Below, one piece after another: positions 7,664 through 15,642 of a DNA stretch of 64,000 nt; the first letter of the stretch is position 1, and each line of letters starts with the position of its first letter. Where the stretch lies: positions 744,001-808,000 of the forward strand of contig NZ_CP118247.1 in assembly GCF_028816475.1 (NCBI RefSeq). Reading direction: 5' to 3'. The DNA comes from Devosia rhodophyticola. Lineage in GTDB: Bacteria > Pseudomonadota > Alphaproteobacteria > Rhizobiales > Devosiaceae. The notes beneath the pieces were generated by a model, which had not been told where the DNA came from, did not search any database, and saw only the letters and a list, made by a program, of their open reading frames with translations. The position numbers and the translations under genes were made by a program.

Positions 7664-8503
7664 ATGGCGCCCAATACGCCGACCAGCTTCGAAACCGACC
7701 TTGAGTTGCTGCGCTCTTCAGCTGTGGCGGCTGGCATTATTGCATCGGGCTATTTCCGCCGCAGCCTCAAGACGTGGACAAAAGAAAACGCCTCCCCGGT
7801 CAGCGAAGCCGATATCGTGGTCGACAAGTTTCTTTTTGCCTCCCTTTTGGCGGCCCGGCCCGACTATGGATGGTTAAGCGAAGAGACTGCCGACAATGCC
7901 GAACGGTTGGGCAAGAAACGGGTTTTCGTTGTCGATCCGATCGATGGGACGCGCGGTTTCATCAAGGGCGAGGATAGTTGGACCGTCTCTTTGGCGGTTG
8001 TTGAAGATGGTCGTCCCGTCGCCGGCGTGGTTTACGCCCCCATACGCGACGAAATGTATGATGCCTGTCTGGGTGGCGGGGCGCGGCTTAATGGCAGCCC
8101 GATCAAGCGAAGCCGACGGCCGGGCACCAGCCCGCTGATCCCGGCCCCAGGCGCCGTGCACCAGGAAATGCAGGCGGCGGGGCTCGATTATGCTCGTGGA
8201 CCGGCCTATCCGTCGCTGGCCTATCGGCTGGTGCAGGTTGCCACCGGCAAACTCGATGGCGCCGTGGCCCGGCGCGGTGCGCAGGACTGGGATATTGCTG
8301 CAGCGGCGCTGATTCTGACCGAATCCGGGCAAGATTTTGCTGATGTTTGCACTGGCTACCCCCAATTCAACAAACGAGATGTGCGTCACGGGGCGCTTGC
8401 GGCCCTGGCCGACCCCAGCTTAAAACCGGTGGTGCATGCGGCACTGATCAAGGTCTATGGGTGCCCGGCCGAAACTGCCATTTCCAATGCTTCCCAGTCG
8501 TGA
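7664..8503 (+). CDS. Inositol monophosphatase family phosphatase, CysQ/HisN-like
   Basis: The 279-residue protein has the Li-sensitive phosphatase signature: WLSEET at about 70-75, D91-P-I-D94-G-T for the metal site, and WDIAAAAL near residue 206. Members hydrolyse inositol phosphate, 3'-phosphoadenosine 5'-phosphate (CysQ) or histidinol phosphate. In Hyphomicrobiales this gene, followed by a DUF4170 gene, is usually annotated as 3'(2'),5'-bisphosphate nucleotidase. Substrate cannot be settled from sequence alone. ATG 7664 (MAPNTP) is favoured over a TTG 12 bases upstream. Confidence 0.85.
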   Translation: MAPNTPTSFETDLELLRSSAVAAGIIASGYFRRSLKTWTKENASPVSEADIVVDKFLFASLLAARPDYGWLSEETADNAERLGKKRVFVVDPIDGTRGFIKGEDSWTVSLAVVEDGRPVAGVVYAPIRDEMYDACLGGGARLNGSPIKRSRRPGTSPLIPAPGAVHQEMQAAGLDYARGPAYPSLAYRLVQVATGKLDGAVARRGAQDWDIAAAALILTESGQDFADVCTGYPQFNKRDVRHGALAALADPSLKPVVHAALIKVYGCPAETAISNASQS

Positions 8504-8512
8504 GGTCCCGCC

Positions 8513-8752
8513 ATGAGCACTGAACCCGAAAAGCAGCTATTGCATCTTGTCGTTGGCGGCGAGTTGTCGAACCTGTCCGAGAACACTTTTGCCAACCTTG
8601 ATGAAGTCGATATCGTCGGGCTCTATCCCAATTATGCGGCGGCCTATGATGTCTGGAAGCAAAAAGCCCAGTCGACGGTCGACAATGCGCACACGCGCTA
8701 TTTCATTGTCCATCTGCACCGTCTGCTGGAACCCGAAACCCACAAGCCCTGA
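8513..8752 (+). CDS. DUF4170 domain protein
   Basis: This 79-residue protein is a complete DUF4170 domain: LLHLVVGGELSNL, then VDIVGLYPNYAAAYDVWKQKAQ and a terminal YFIVHLHRLLEPE. The function is unknown. It begins nine bases after the phosphatase stop and is almost certainly in the same operon, an association also common in related genomes. No signal peptide or cysteines are present. Confidence 0.85.
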   Translation: MSTEPEKQLLHLVVGGELSNLSENTFANLDEVDIVGLYPNYAAAYDVWKQKAQSTVDNAHTRYFIVHLHRLLEPETHKP

Positions 8753-8764
8753 CCTAATACGAGG

Positions 8765-9913
8765 CTAGCTGCCGCTGAGCTCCTCGATAATTGCCGCCAT
8801 GGCGCCCGGTCCGCCGATGCGCTGGCGGCCAATGTCGCCGAGGCGGGCGCGTTCCTGGCTATTGCGTAATAGGCCCCCCAATGCCTGCCCGACGCTGGCT
8901 GGGTCAGCCTCGGTCACAATCCGGGCCGACCCGAATAATTCCTGCTCATCGCGAAAGCGCGAACGGCGGTCGCGCGCGTTGACGAAAGTTATAGCGGGTT
9001 TACCCAACCCCAATGCCTGGACAGTTGCCGTTCCCGCTTGCGACAGGACAATGTCGGAGGTCGCCAGCAGGTTACCCATCGCGCCGCCGCGCGCCATATG
9101 CACGGTCAAATCGCCATCTGACAATTCACCGACATCGCTCGCCTCCCCGGTCAGCATTGGCGTACGCTGCAATTTGGCGGATCGTGCCAGATCATCCACT
9201 TTGACGCTGCCGGCCAGAGCCAGAAAAATATCAGGACGTTCGTTTGCAGATAGCGTGCGCAACGCATTGATCTGCACGGCAAAACTTTCGGCGGTCAGGG
9301 CCCGACTGCCCGGCAGCAGGGTCACCGCATGTGGCCGCGACCGGCGCGCGCCCGCGTCATAATCGCCGCTGGGGACCGTATCCATCATGATATTGCCGAC
9401 GCAGCGTGCGTCGACGCCCTTGTCTTTGAGGATCGCCGCCAGATTGGCAGCACGGCAAAACACCGCTTTACAACTGCGCCGGATGGCCATGGCTTCGAGT
9501 GGCGAATAGAGCCGCGCCGCGCCGGTCTTATAGACATCCAGATAGGTCAGATCGCCGACGCCGGTTAACACGCAACCAAGCACCCCGACCATGTCACCCA
9601 CCACAATGACGCGGTCATAGCGTCCCCGGATTTGCCGCAGAAAGCGCAGGGCCGGTGGAATGACGGAAAGCCCGCCGGTGGCAATATCCTTGCGCAGCGA
9701 GCCTTTGACATTGCGCCAGCCTTCAGAGGCAAGCGCCGCACGCGGCCCGACAATCGGACAGACATGAGCATAGGCGTTGCCCGCCCCGATCATCGGATAG
9801 GCTTCGGCCCTGATATTGTCCGGCAGGGCCTTGATCAGTGCCGCCGCAATCCAGTCCTCGCCATGCCCATTGGAAATGACGAGAAAACAGCGCTGATCAG
9901 CTTTGTCGGTCAT
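8765..9913 (-). CDS. LpxB-related glycosyltransferase-like protein
   Basis: The 382-residue protein resembles lipid-A-disaccharide synthase (GT-B fold) but is not canonical LpxB. The N-terminus reads FLVISNGHGEDWIAAALI rather than the AGExSGD motif of LpxB. The second half has VTLLPGSRA and the nucleotide-sugar-binding QAGTATVQALGLGKPAITF. This corresponds to the 'lipid-A-disaccharide synthase-related' group (TIGR03492 type) best known in cyanobacteria and Deinococcus. The substrate is unknown. Its stop lies 12 bases from the convergent DUF4170 stop, and it shares a transcript direction with xseA and DUF2093. Confidence 0.7.
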   Translation of the reverse strand: MTDKADQRCFLVISNGHGEDWIAAALIKALPDNIRAEAYPMIGAGNAYAHVCPIVGPRAALASEGWRNVKGSLRKDIATGGLSVIPPALRFLRQIRGRYDRVIVVGDMVGVLGCVLTGVGDLTYLDVYKTGAARLYSPLEAMAIRRSCKAVFCRAANLAAILKDKGVDARCVGNIMMDTVPSGDYDAGARRSRPHAVTLLPGSRALTAESFAVQINALRTLSANERPDIFLALAGSVKVDDLARSAKLQRTPMLTGEASDVGELSDGDLTVHMARGGAMGNLLATSDIVLSQAGTATVQALGLGKPAITFVNARDRRSRFRDEQELFGSARIVTEADPASVGQALGGLLRNSQERARLGDIGRQRIGGPGAMAAIIEELSGS

Positions 9914-9915
9914 GG

Positions 9916-10140
9916 TCAGTTCTGGCCGCGTCCAAACCGCTCAAAGGCTTCCGCCGCCGCCGCCGCATCAATATAGGCTTCCTGACGATCAACGCTCCAA
10001 TAGAACAGTTCATCGAGTGGAATGGGCTTGTCGGTAATGGCACAGCGCACGAATGAGCCGGGCTTGAGCACCACATAGTCGGCATCGAGGTAGCGGACCG
10101 TTGCCTGGGTCGGGGCAAAGCCCTTTTCAAATATGTTCAT
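9916..10140 (-). CDS. DUF2093 domain protein
   Basis: This 74-residue protein opens with the family-diagnostic MNIFEKGFAPTQATVRYLD and contains GSFVRCAITDKPIPLDELFYWSVDRQEAY. DUF2093 is alphaproteobacterial and usually lies beside xseA, as here; no function is known. ATG 10140 is preceded by AAGGA at a suitable distance. The single C and paired basic/acidic motifs give no catalytic clue. Confidence 0.88.
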   Translation of the reverse strand: MNIFEKGFAPTQATVRYLDADYVVLKPGSFVRCAITDKPIPLDELFYWSVDRQEAYIDAAAAAEAFERFGRGQN

Positions 10141-10191
10141 CGCTCGATCCTTGGTCGCCCCCTTGGGCATCTTACCGGCTATGGCGGGCCT

Positions 10192-11808
10192 TCAAAAGAG
10201 GCTTTTCTGTTCGCCACCTTCCGGCTCAGAACGCACTTTCTTTTTGCTCTTCACCGGGGCACCCGATACCGTGACGCCAATATCGCCATCGTTGAATGTG
10301 ACATTTAGCGCGTCACCCGGATCAAGTGCTTGTTTAGAGCCGACCAGATTGCCCTGCGCATCGCGCACCAGCGCATAGCCGCGCGCCAGAACGTTTGTAT
10401 AGCTTAGCGAGGTCAGCAATTTTTCGATTGCCCCCAGTCGCTGGCTGCGTTCACGCAATTGGCGCACAATTGCAGGCGACAGCCGCGCCGCCAGCGGGCG
10501 CAAATGGTTTTGTGCCTGGCGCAGTTCATTGCGCAGGCCACTGGGAGACAGTTTTCCGGCCACCCTCGCCAATTGCGCGGCCTTGCGCTCCAACAGAGTC
10601 CTTTTGGCGGGCAGCAGTTTTTGCGCCACCGGATCAAACAGCAACCGGGTGCGATCAACCGATTTGCGCAGACCAGCCTCGCCGCGTCGACTGACATTGA
10701 CCAGCCGTTCGGACAGTTCGCCCGTCCGTCGGGTCAGCAGCGATGGGTTGTGGCGTGGTTTGAGCCGCTCGAACTGGATGGCTTTTGCCTGACTGGCGTG
10801 ACGCAACCCACCCAAGAGATTTGAGGCGGCGTGATCGAGCCGTTGGCGCTGGGTTGCCACCAGATCGCTGGCCCGAGGCAGGCCAGCCGTTGCCGCGCGC
10901 AGCCGATCCCGCGCGCTGGTCGCCTGTCGCCGCGTGGCGTTGCGCTGGCGCTGGCCCAGATCTTCGACATAGCCGATCAGTTCGGCCCGCACCGGCACCG
11001 CCGCTTCGGCTGCCGCGGTCGGGGTGGGCGCGCGCATATCCGAGGCATAATCGATCAGGGTGGTGTCGGTTTCGTGCCCGACCGCTGAAATAATCGGGAT
11101 TGTGCTGTCGGCAACCGCGCGCACCACGCTTTCCTCGTTAAAACCCCAGAGGTCTTCAATCGAGCCGCCGCCCCGCGCCACAATCAAGAGATCAGGCCTT
11201 GGGATCGCCCCATCGGCGCTCATGGCGTTGAACCCGGCAATGGCGTTGACCACTTCGGGGGCGCAGGTATCCCCCTGCACTCGCACCGGCCACACCAGCA
11301 CATGGGTGGGGAACCGGTCGTCGAGCCGATGCAGAATATCGCGAATGACCGCGCCGGTCGGCGAGGTGATCACCCCGATAACGCGCGGCAGATAGGGCAA
11401 TGTCTTCTTGCGCTCGCGGGCAAACAGCCCTTCGGCCAGAAGCTTCTTGCGCCGCTCTTCAAGCAGCGCCATGAGCGCACCGGCCCCGGCGGGCTCTATG
11501 TTGTCGATGACGATCTGGTATTTGGACGAGCGCGGAAATGTGGTCAGCCGCCCGGTGGCAATGACTTCGAGCCCCTCTTCGGGCTTGAAGCTCAGTTTGG
11601 CGTAGTTGCCCTTCCAGACCACCGCGTCGATGGCGGCAGCCTGATCCTTGAGGGTAAAATAGGCATGGCCCGAGGAATGCTGGCCGCGAAAGCCGGAAAT
11701 CTCACCGCGCACCCGCACATAGCCAAATGAATCCTCAACCGTTCGTTTGACCGCTTGGGCGATCTCGGAGACGCTGAATTCACTGGCGTTGGATTTGGGT
11801 GCTTCCAT
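10192..11808 (-). CDS. xseA: Exodeoxyribonuclease VII large subunit
   Basis: XseA, with XseB, degrades single-stranded DNA to oligonucleotides. The 538-residue protein has an OB-fold N-terminus (VRVRGEISGFRGQHSSGHAYFTLKD, about 32-56), the conserved catalytic domain with PRVIGVITSPTGAVIRDIL, and the DMRAPTPTAAAE motif near 260. A long helical coiled region follows, and the C-terminus ends basic. It is divergent from purD over 95 bases and is followed by DUF2093, an arrangement conserved in Hyphomicrobiales. Length is in the usual range. xseB is not in the window. Confidence 0.95.
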   Translation of the reverse strand: MEAPKSNASEFSVSEIAQAVKRTVEDSFGYVRVRGEISGFRGQHSSGHAYFTLKDQAAAIDAVVWKGNYAKLSFKPEEGLEVIATGRLTTFPRSSKYQIVIDNIEPAGAGALMALLEERRKKLLAEGLFARERKKTLPYLPRVIGVITSPTGAVIRDILHRLDDRFPTHVLVWPVRVQGDTCAPEVVNAIAGFNAMSADGAIPRPDLLIVARGGGSIEDLWGFNEESVVRAVADSTIPIISAVGHETDTTLIDYASDMRAPTPTAAAEAAVPVRAELIGYVEDLGQRQRNATRRQATSARDRLRAATAGLPRASDLVATQRQRLDHAASNLLGGLRHASQAKAIQFERLKPRHNPSLLTRRTGELSERLVNVSRRGEAGLRKSVDRTRLLFDPVAQKLLPAKRTLLERKAAQLARVAGKLSPSGLRNELRQAQNHLRPLAARLSPAIVRQLRERSQRLGAIEKLLTSLSYTNVLARGYALVRDAQGNLVGSKQALDPGDALNVTFNDGDIGVTVSGAPVKSKKKVRSEPEGGEQKSLF

Positions 11809-11903
11809 AAACTGTTGGTGCCCGCTCAGGCCATTGGCGTCAAGGGTGGCGAGATGACAACACCCATGCTAGAGGGCCGCATCGAGATAACCGAGGGCTG
11901 GGC

Positions 11904-13190
11904 ATGCGCGTACTATTGATCGGATCGGGTGGTCGCGAGCACGCTTTGGCCTGGAAAATCGCACAATCGAAACGCCTCAGCCAATTGTTCATCGCCCCCG
12001 GCAATGGCGGCACGCGGGATCTGGGCGAAAACGTCGCGCTCGACATTACTGACCACAAGGCTATCACTGATTTTTGCAAACTGATGGCGGTTGATTTCGT
12101 CGTTGTCGGCCCCGATGCACAGGTGGTTGCCGGGCTGGGCGATGATGTTCGCGCAACCGGTATTCCGTGTTTCTGCCCTAGCAAGGCTGCGGGGCAACTT
12201 GAGGGCTCCAAGGGCTTTACCAAGGCGCTATGCGACGAAATGAACATTCCCACCGCCGCCTATGGCCGGTTCGACAATGAGGGGGCAGCGCTTGGCTATC
12301 TCTACCAGCAGGGGGCCCCCATCGTGATAAAAGCCGATGGGCTGGCAGCGGGCAAGGGCGTCACTGTTGCCATGACCATGGAGGAGGCAGAAGCGGCCAT
12401 TATCGACTGTTTCGGCGGTGCCTTTGGCGCTTCGGGGGCCGAAGTGGTCATAGAGGCGTTCATGGAAGGCGAGGAAGCCAGCATTTTCGTGCTGTGCGAT
12501 GGCAAGGACACGTTGCTGCTGGCGACCGCCCAGGATCACAAGCGCGCCTTTGACGGCGACACTGGGCCCAATACTGGTGGCATGGGCGCCTATTCGCCCG
12601 CTTCAATAATGACCGAGGCCTTGATCACCCAGACCATGGCCGAGGTCATCGAACCCACGGTGCGGGGATTGGCGGCCCGCGGCACGCCTTATCAGGGCGT
12701 TCTTTATGCCGGGATCATGCTGACGCAAAGCGGCCCGAAGCTGGTTGAATACAATGCCCGGTTCGGTGATCCCGAAACGCAGGTCCTGATGATGCGCCTC
12801 AAGTCGGATCTGCTCGATCTGCTCCTGGCCACCGCCACCGGCAAACTGGCGGGCCACACGGCGCAATGGCGCGATGACGTGGCGCTGACCGTCATCATGG
12901 CGACAAAGGGCTATCCCGGCAGCTATGGCAAGGGCAGCGAAATCGCTGGAACGGAAAAGCTCGACAGCGAGACGATTCAATTGTTCCACGCCGGAACCCG
13001 TTACGAGGGCGAGCGTTTAGTTGCCAATGGCGGGCGCGTACTCAACGTGACCGCGCTGGGGGCGAGTGTTTCGGAGGCACAGCGCCGCGCATATGAGGCG
13101 CTGGAAAAAATTGACTGGTCCGAAGGATATTATCGACGCGATATCGGCTGGCGCGCCATCGCCCGCGAAGCCGAAGACCAACGGACTTGA
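11904..13190 (+). CDS. purD: Phosphoribosylamine-glycine ligase
   Basis: PurD makes glycinamide ribonucleotide from phosphoribosylamine, glycine and ATP, the second step of purine synthesis. The 428-residue ATP-grasp enzyme shows the N-terminal [16 protein letters not shown], the ATP-grasp [11 protein letters not shown] at about 146-156 and the metal site [10 protein letters not shown] at about 287-296. The C-terminal [17 protein letters not shown] is family-typical. Length is normal and the reading frame intact. It is divergent from xseA, and a patatin gene follows in another frame. Confidence 0.97.
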   Translation: MRVLLIGSGGREHALAWKIAQSKRLSQLFIAPGNGGTRDLGENVALDITDHKAITDFCKLMAVDFVVVGPDAQVVAGLGDDVRATGIPCFCPSKAAGQLEGSKGFTKALCDEMNIPTAAYGRFDNEGAALGYLYQQGAPIVIKADGLAAGKGVTVAMTMEEAEAAIIDCFGGAFGASGAEVVIEAFMEGEEASIFVLCDGKDTLLLATAQDHKRAFDGDTGPNTGGMGAYSPASIMTEALITQTMAEVIEPTVRGLAARGTPYQGVLYAGIMLTQSGPKLVEYNARFGDPETQVLMMRLKSDLLDLLLATATGKLAGHTAQWRDDVALTVIMATKGYPGSYGKGSEIAGTEKLDSETIQLFHAGTRYEGERLVANGGRVLNVTALGASVSEAQRRAYEALEKIDWSEGYYRRDIGWRAIAREAEDQRT

Positions 13191-13284
13191 ACCATTCCTA
13201 AACCTTGCAAGCCTAAACTTGTTTCGTCCCAGCGTGGACGAGGCACCAGCCAAACGCCCTTTGACGCCGCTGCAATTGCGCGGT

Positions 13285-14205
13285 ATGGCCGTCGCGCATA
13301 AGCTGGCCAACAAGGGTAAGGAGCCAGAACGCAAGGTGAGCACGTCGGGGCCAAGGATTGGTGTGGCATTTGGCGGCGGATCAGCGCGTGGGCTGACCCA
13401 CATTCCCTATATCGAGGCGATGGATGATTTGGGCATCAAGCCCGCGGTCATCTCAGGCACCTCGATTGGCGCGCTGATCGGGGCCGGTTGGGCCAGCGGT
13501 ATCAGCGGCAAGGATATTCGCGAGCATACCCTTGAAGTTCTGGGCACCATGCGCACCATTGCCGGAAAATTGTGGGCGGTGCAGTTGCGCGGTCTGGGCG
13601 CCATTTTCAAGAACGGCATTTCGATGCAGCTCGACGCGACCTCGATTGTCGATGCGTTCATTCCGCCGGGCTTTCCCGAGGAATTCAAAGACCTCAAAGT
13701 GCCGCTCTATGTGGTCGCCACCGATTTCCAGTCCTGGCATCAGGTGGTATTCAACAATGGCCAGTTGCGCTCGGCCATCGCTGGCTCGATTGCGATTCCG
13801 ACCCTGTTCAAGCCGGTCAGCTATGCCAATCACCTGCTGGTCGATGGGGGCGTCGTCAATCCGCTGCCGCTGGATCAGGCCGATATCGACACCGACTTTT
13901 TGATCGGCATCGACGTCAATGGCGATCCTTCCGAAGGCATTACCAAGACCGATCACCGGGCGCTCGACATCTGGTTCGGCTCGGCCCAGATCATGATGCA
14001 TTCGCTGACCGCCCACATGATGGCCGCCTATCCGCCCGATGTTTATGTGCGCCCCCATGTTGCCGATTTCGGGGCGCTGGAATATTGGCGGGCGCGCGAA
14101 ATCATCAGTCGGGGCGATGCCGACAAGGAGCGCTTCAAGCGCATTCTGGATCGCAAGATCGAGGATTACATCGCCGAGCGCATTCCGGTCACCGGTTCCA
14201 AATAG
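13285..14205 (+). CDS. Patatin-like phospholipase family protein
   Basis: The core carries a complete patatin serine hydrolase site: the oxyanion loop FGGGSARGL (about 29-37 from this start), the nucleophile elbow G58-T-S60-I-G62 and the dyad Asp in D187-G-G. RssA-like proteins of this type hydrolyse membrane phospholipids or are of unknown role. The start is unsettled. ATG 13285 is the first ATG after purD, but coding-like sequence extends upstream to about 13190 with only TTG 13219 or GTG 13234 as further starts. Codons before 13190 are merely the shifted purD tail. No signal peptide is seen. Confidence 0.85.
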   Translation: MAVAHKLANKGKEPERKVSTSGPRIGVAFGGGSARGLTHIPYIEAMDDLGIKPAVISGTSIGALIGAGWASGISGKDIREHTLEVLGTMRTIAGKLWAVQLRGLGAIFKNGISMQLDATSIVDAFIPPGFPEEFKDLKVPLYVVATDFQSWHQVVFNNGQLRSAIAGSIAIPTLFKPVSYANHLLVDGGVVNPLPLDQADIDTDFLIGIDVNGDPSEGITKTDHRALDIWFGSAQIMMHSLTAHMMAAYPPDVYVRPHVADFGALEYWRAREIISRGDADKERFKRILDRKIEDYIAERIPVTGSK

Positions 14206-14214
14206 ACCGCCGCC

Positions 14215-14670
14215 TCAGCGCCGCAAACTCTTGAAAAACTGCTGCAACAGCGCCGTTGCGCGTTGCTCGCCAATGCCGGACAGCACTTCGGGCGCGTGGT
14301 GGCAGGTGGGCTGGTCAAACAGTCGCACGCCATTTTCAACCGCCCCCGCCTTGGTGTCGCCCGCCCCGAAATAGAGCCGCCGCAACCGCGTATGGGCAAT
14401 GGCGCCCGCACACATGGCGCAGGGTTCCAGCGTTACATAAAGATCGCACCCGTCCAGCCGCCCGGTGCCGCGCGTCGCCAGCGCCTGGCGGATGGCCAGC
14501 ATTTCGGCGTGGGCCGTCGGATCGTTGAGCGCCCGCATCTGGTTGCGCGCACTGGCCAACAGCCGCTCCCCCTCCATGATGACAGCGCCCACCGGCGCTT
14601 CGCCATTGGCGGCGGCTTCCTCGGCCAGGCTCAGCGCCAGCTCCATCGGTGTCTGAACGGTGTTGCTCAT
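14215..14670 (-). CDS. tadA: tRNA-specific adenosine deaminase
   Basis: TadA converts A34 of tRNA-Arg(ACG) to inosine. The 151-residue zinc enzyme has the catalytic H54-A-E56 and the second zinc motif P83-C84-A-M-C87, plus the N-terminal NGEAPVGAV strand. The motifs and length match TadA rather than cytosine or guanine deaminase, though paralogues exist. It is convergent with the patatin gene, with nine bases between their stops, and co-directional with the EamA exporter. Confidence 0.9.
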   Translation of the reverse strand: MSNTVQTPMELALSLAEEAAANGEAPVGAVIMEGERLLASARNQMRALNDPTAHAEMLAIRQALATRGTGRLDGCDLYVTLEPCAMCAGAIAHTRLRRLYFGAGDTKAGAVENGVRLFDQPTCHHAPEVLSGIGEQRATALLQQFFKSLRR

Positions 14671-14709
14671 GCCCGTGTGGTAATCGGGCCTGCCGCCAAG
14701 GGCAAGCGC

Positions 14710-15573
14710 TCAGACAAGCGGCACCCGGCGGCGCTCCGCCCCGACAATGGCAATGGCAATGCCGCCTAAAATAACGATCGAAGCCACGATCAGCCGCGCG
14801 CTCAGCACTTCCCCGAACAATAGCGCCGCCCCCAGCGCCGCGATGGCTGGCACGCTCAGTTGCACCACCGCCGCCCGCGTCCGGCTTAAAAATGGCAGCG
14901 CCGCATACCAGATGGCGTAGCCAAGCCCCGAGGCAATCGCGCCCGAACCAATGGCCAACAGTACGCCCGCGCTGGTCGGCGGATGCTGGACAATGCCCCA
15001 GATCGCCATGATCAGGGCAATCGGGACCAGCCGCACAAAGCTGCCGGCGGCATCGGCCAAGGGCCGCGCCGATCCCCGCCCCAAAAGCGAATAGGCAGCC
15101 CAGCTCAATCCCGCGATCACCATCAAGAAACTACCCAGCGGATCGGGCGCCGACAGCCCCGGCGATACCAGATAGACAAAGGCACCAATGGCAATGGCAA
15201 TCCCCAACCATTCAATGCCGCCCGGCCGGTCGCCCGTCGCGATGGCGCGGGCAATCATGCCAAATTGCACGCTGACAAACAGAATTAGCGCCCCCGTGCC
15301 GGTGCTGAGCAGCGCATAGGCCAGCGAAAAGGCAATCGCATAGCCCAATAGCGCCCCCGCCTGCTGCCAATTGCCCAGTCGCGGCACCGCCCGCCAGCTT
15401 TTCGGCGCCCGCAGCGTAACCAGAAGCGCCAACATGATCGCCCCCGATACCAGCCGCACCCCGGCAAACCCCAACGCATCCATCGCCCCACTGCCCAGCG
15501 CCTGCCGCGTCAAAACCGAATTGGCCGCAAACGCCAGCATGGCCAGACAGGTCAGCGCAATTATTTTTGTCAT
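14710..15573 (-). CDS. EamA/DMT family transporter
   Basis: The 287-residue protein consists of ten hydrophobic helices in two EamA repeats (about 5-135 and 145-280). These carry the usual small-residue-rich motifs such as VQFGMIARAI and LSVPAIAALGAALLFGE. It is an inner-membrane drug/metabolite exporter-like protein; the substrate cannot be read from sequence. It lies between tadA and the RloC-like ATPase on the same strand, 69 bases downstream of the latter. GC content is normal here, in contrast to its upstream neighbour. Confidence 0.85.
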   Translation of the reverse strand: MTKIIALTCLAMLAFAANSVLTRQALGSGAMDALGFAGVRLVSGAIMLALLVTLRAPKSWRAVPRLGNWQQAGALLGYAIAFSLAYALLSTGTGALILFVSVQFGMIARAIATGDRPGGIEWLGIAIAIGAFVYLVSPGLSAPDPLGSFLMVIAGLSWAAYSLLGRGSARPLADAAGSFVRLVPIALIMAIWGIVQHPPTSAGVLLAIGSGAIASGLGYAIWYAALPFLSRTRAAVVQLSVPAIAALGAALLFGEVLSARLIVASIVILGGIAIAIVGAERRRVPLV

Positions 15574-15642
15574 TTTTGCGCTTTCAGGTTGGGGGGAGCT
15601 CCATAATGCACGTTGTGGAAGCCAAGGCCTAGCAACCCCTGA

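Noticed and set aside
13066-13284. Upstream extension of the patatin gene into purD
   Set aside because: Before 13190 the codons are the shifted purD 3' end, with no ribosome site at the earlier starts.
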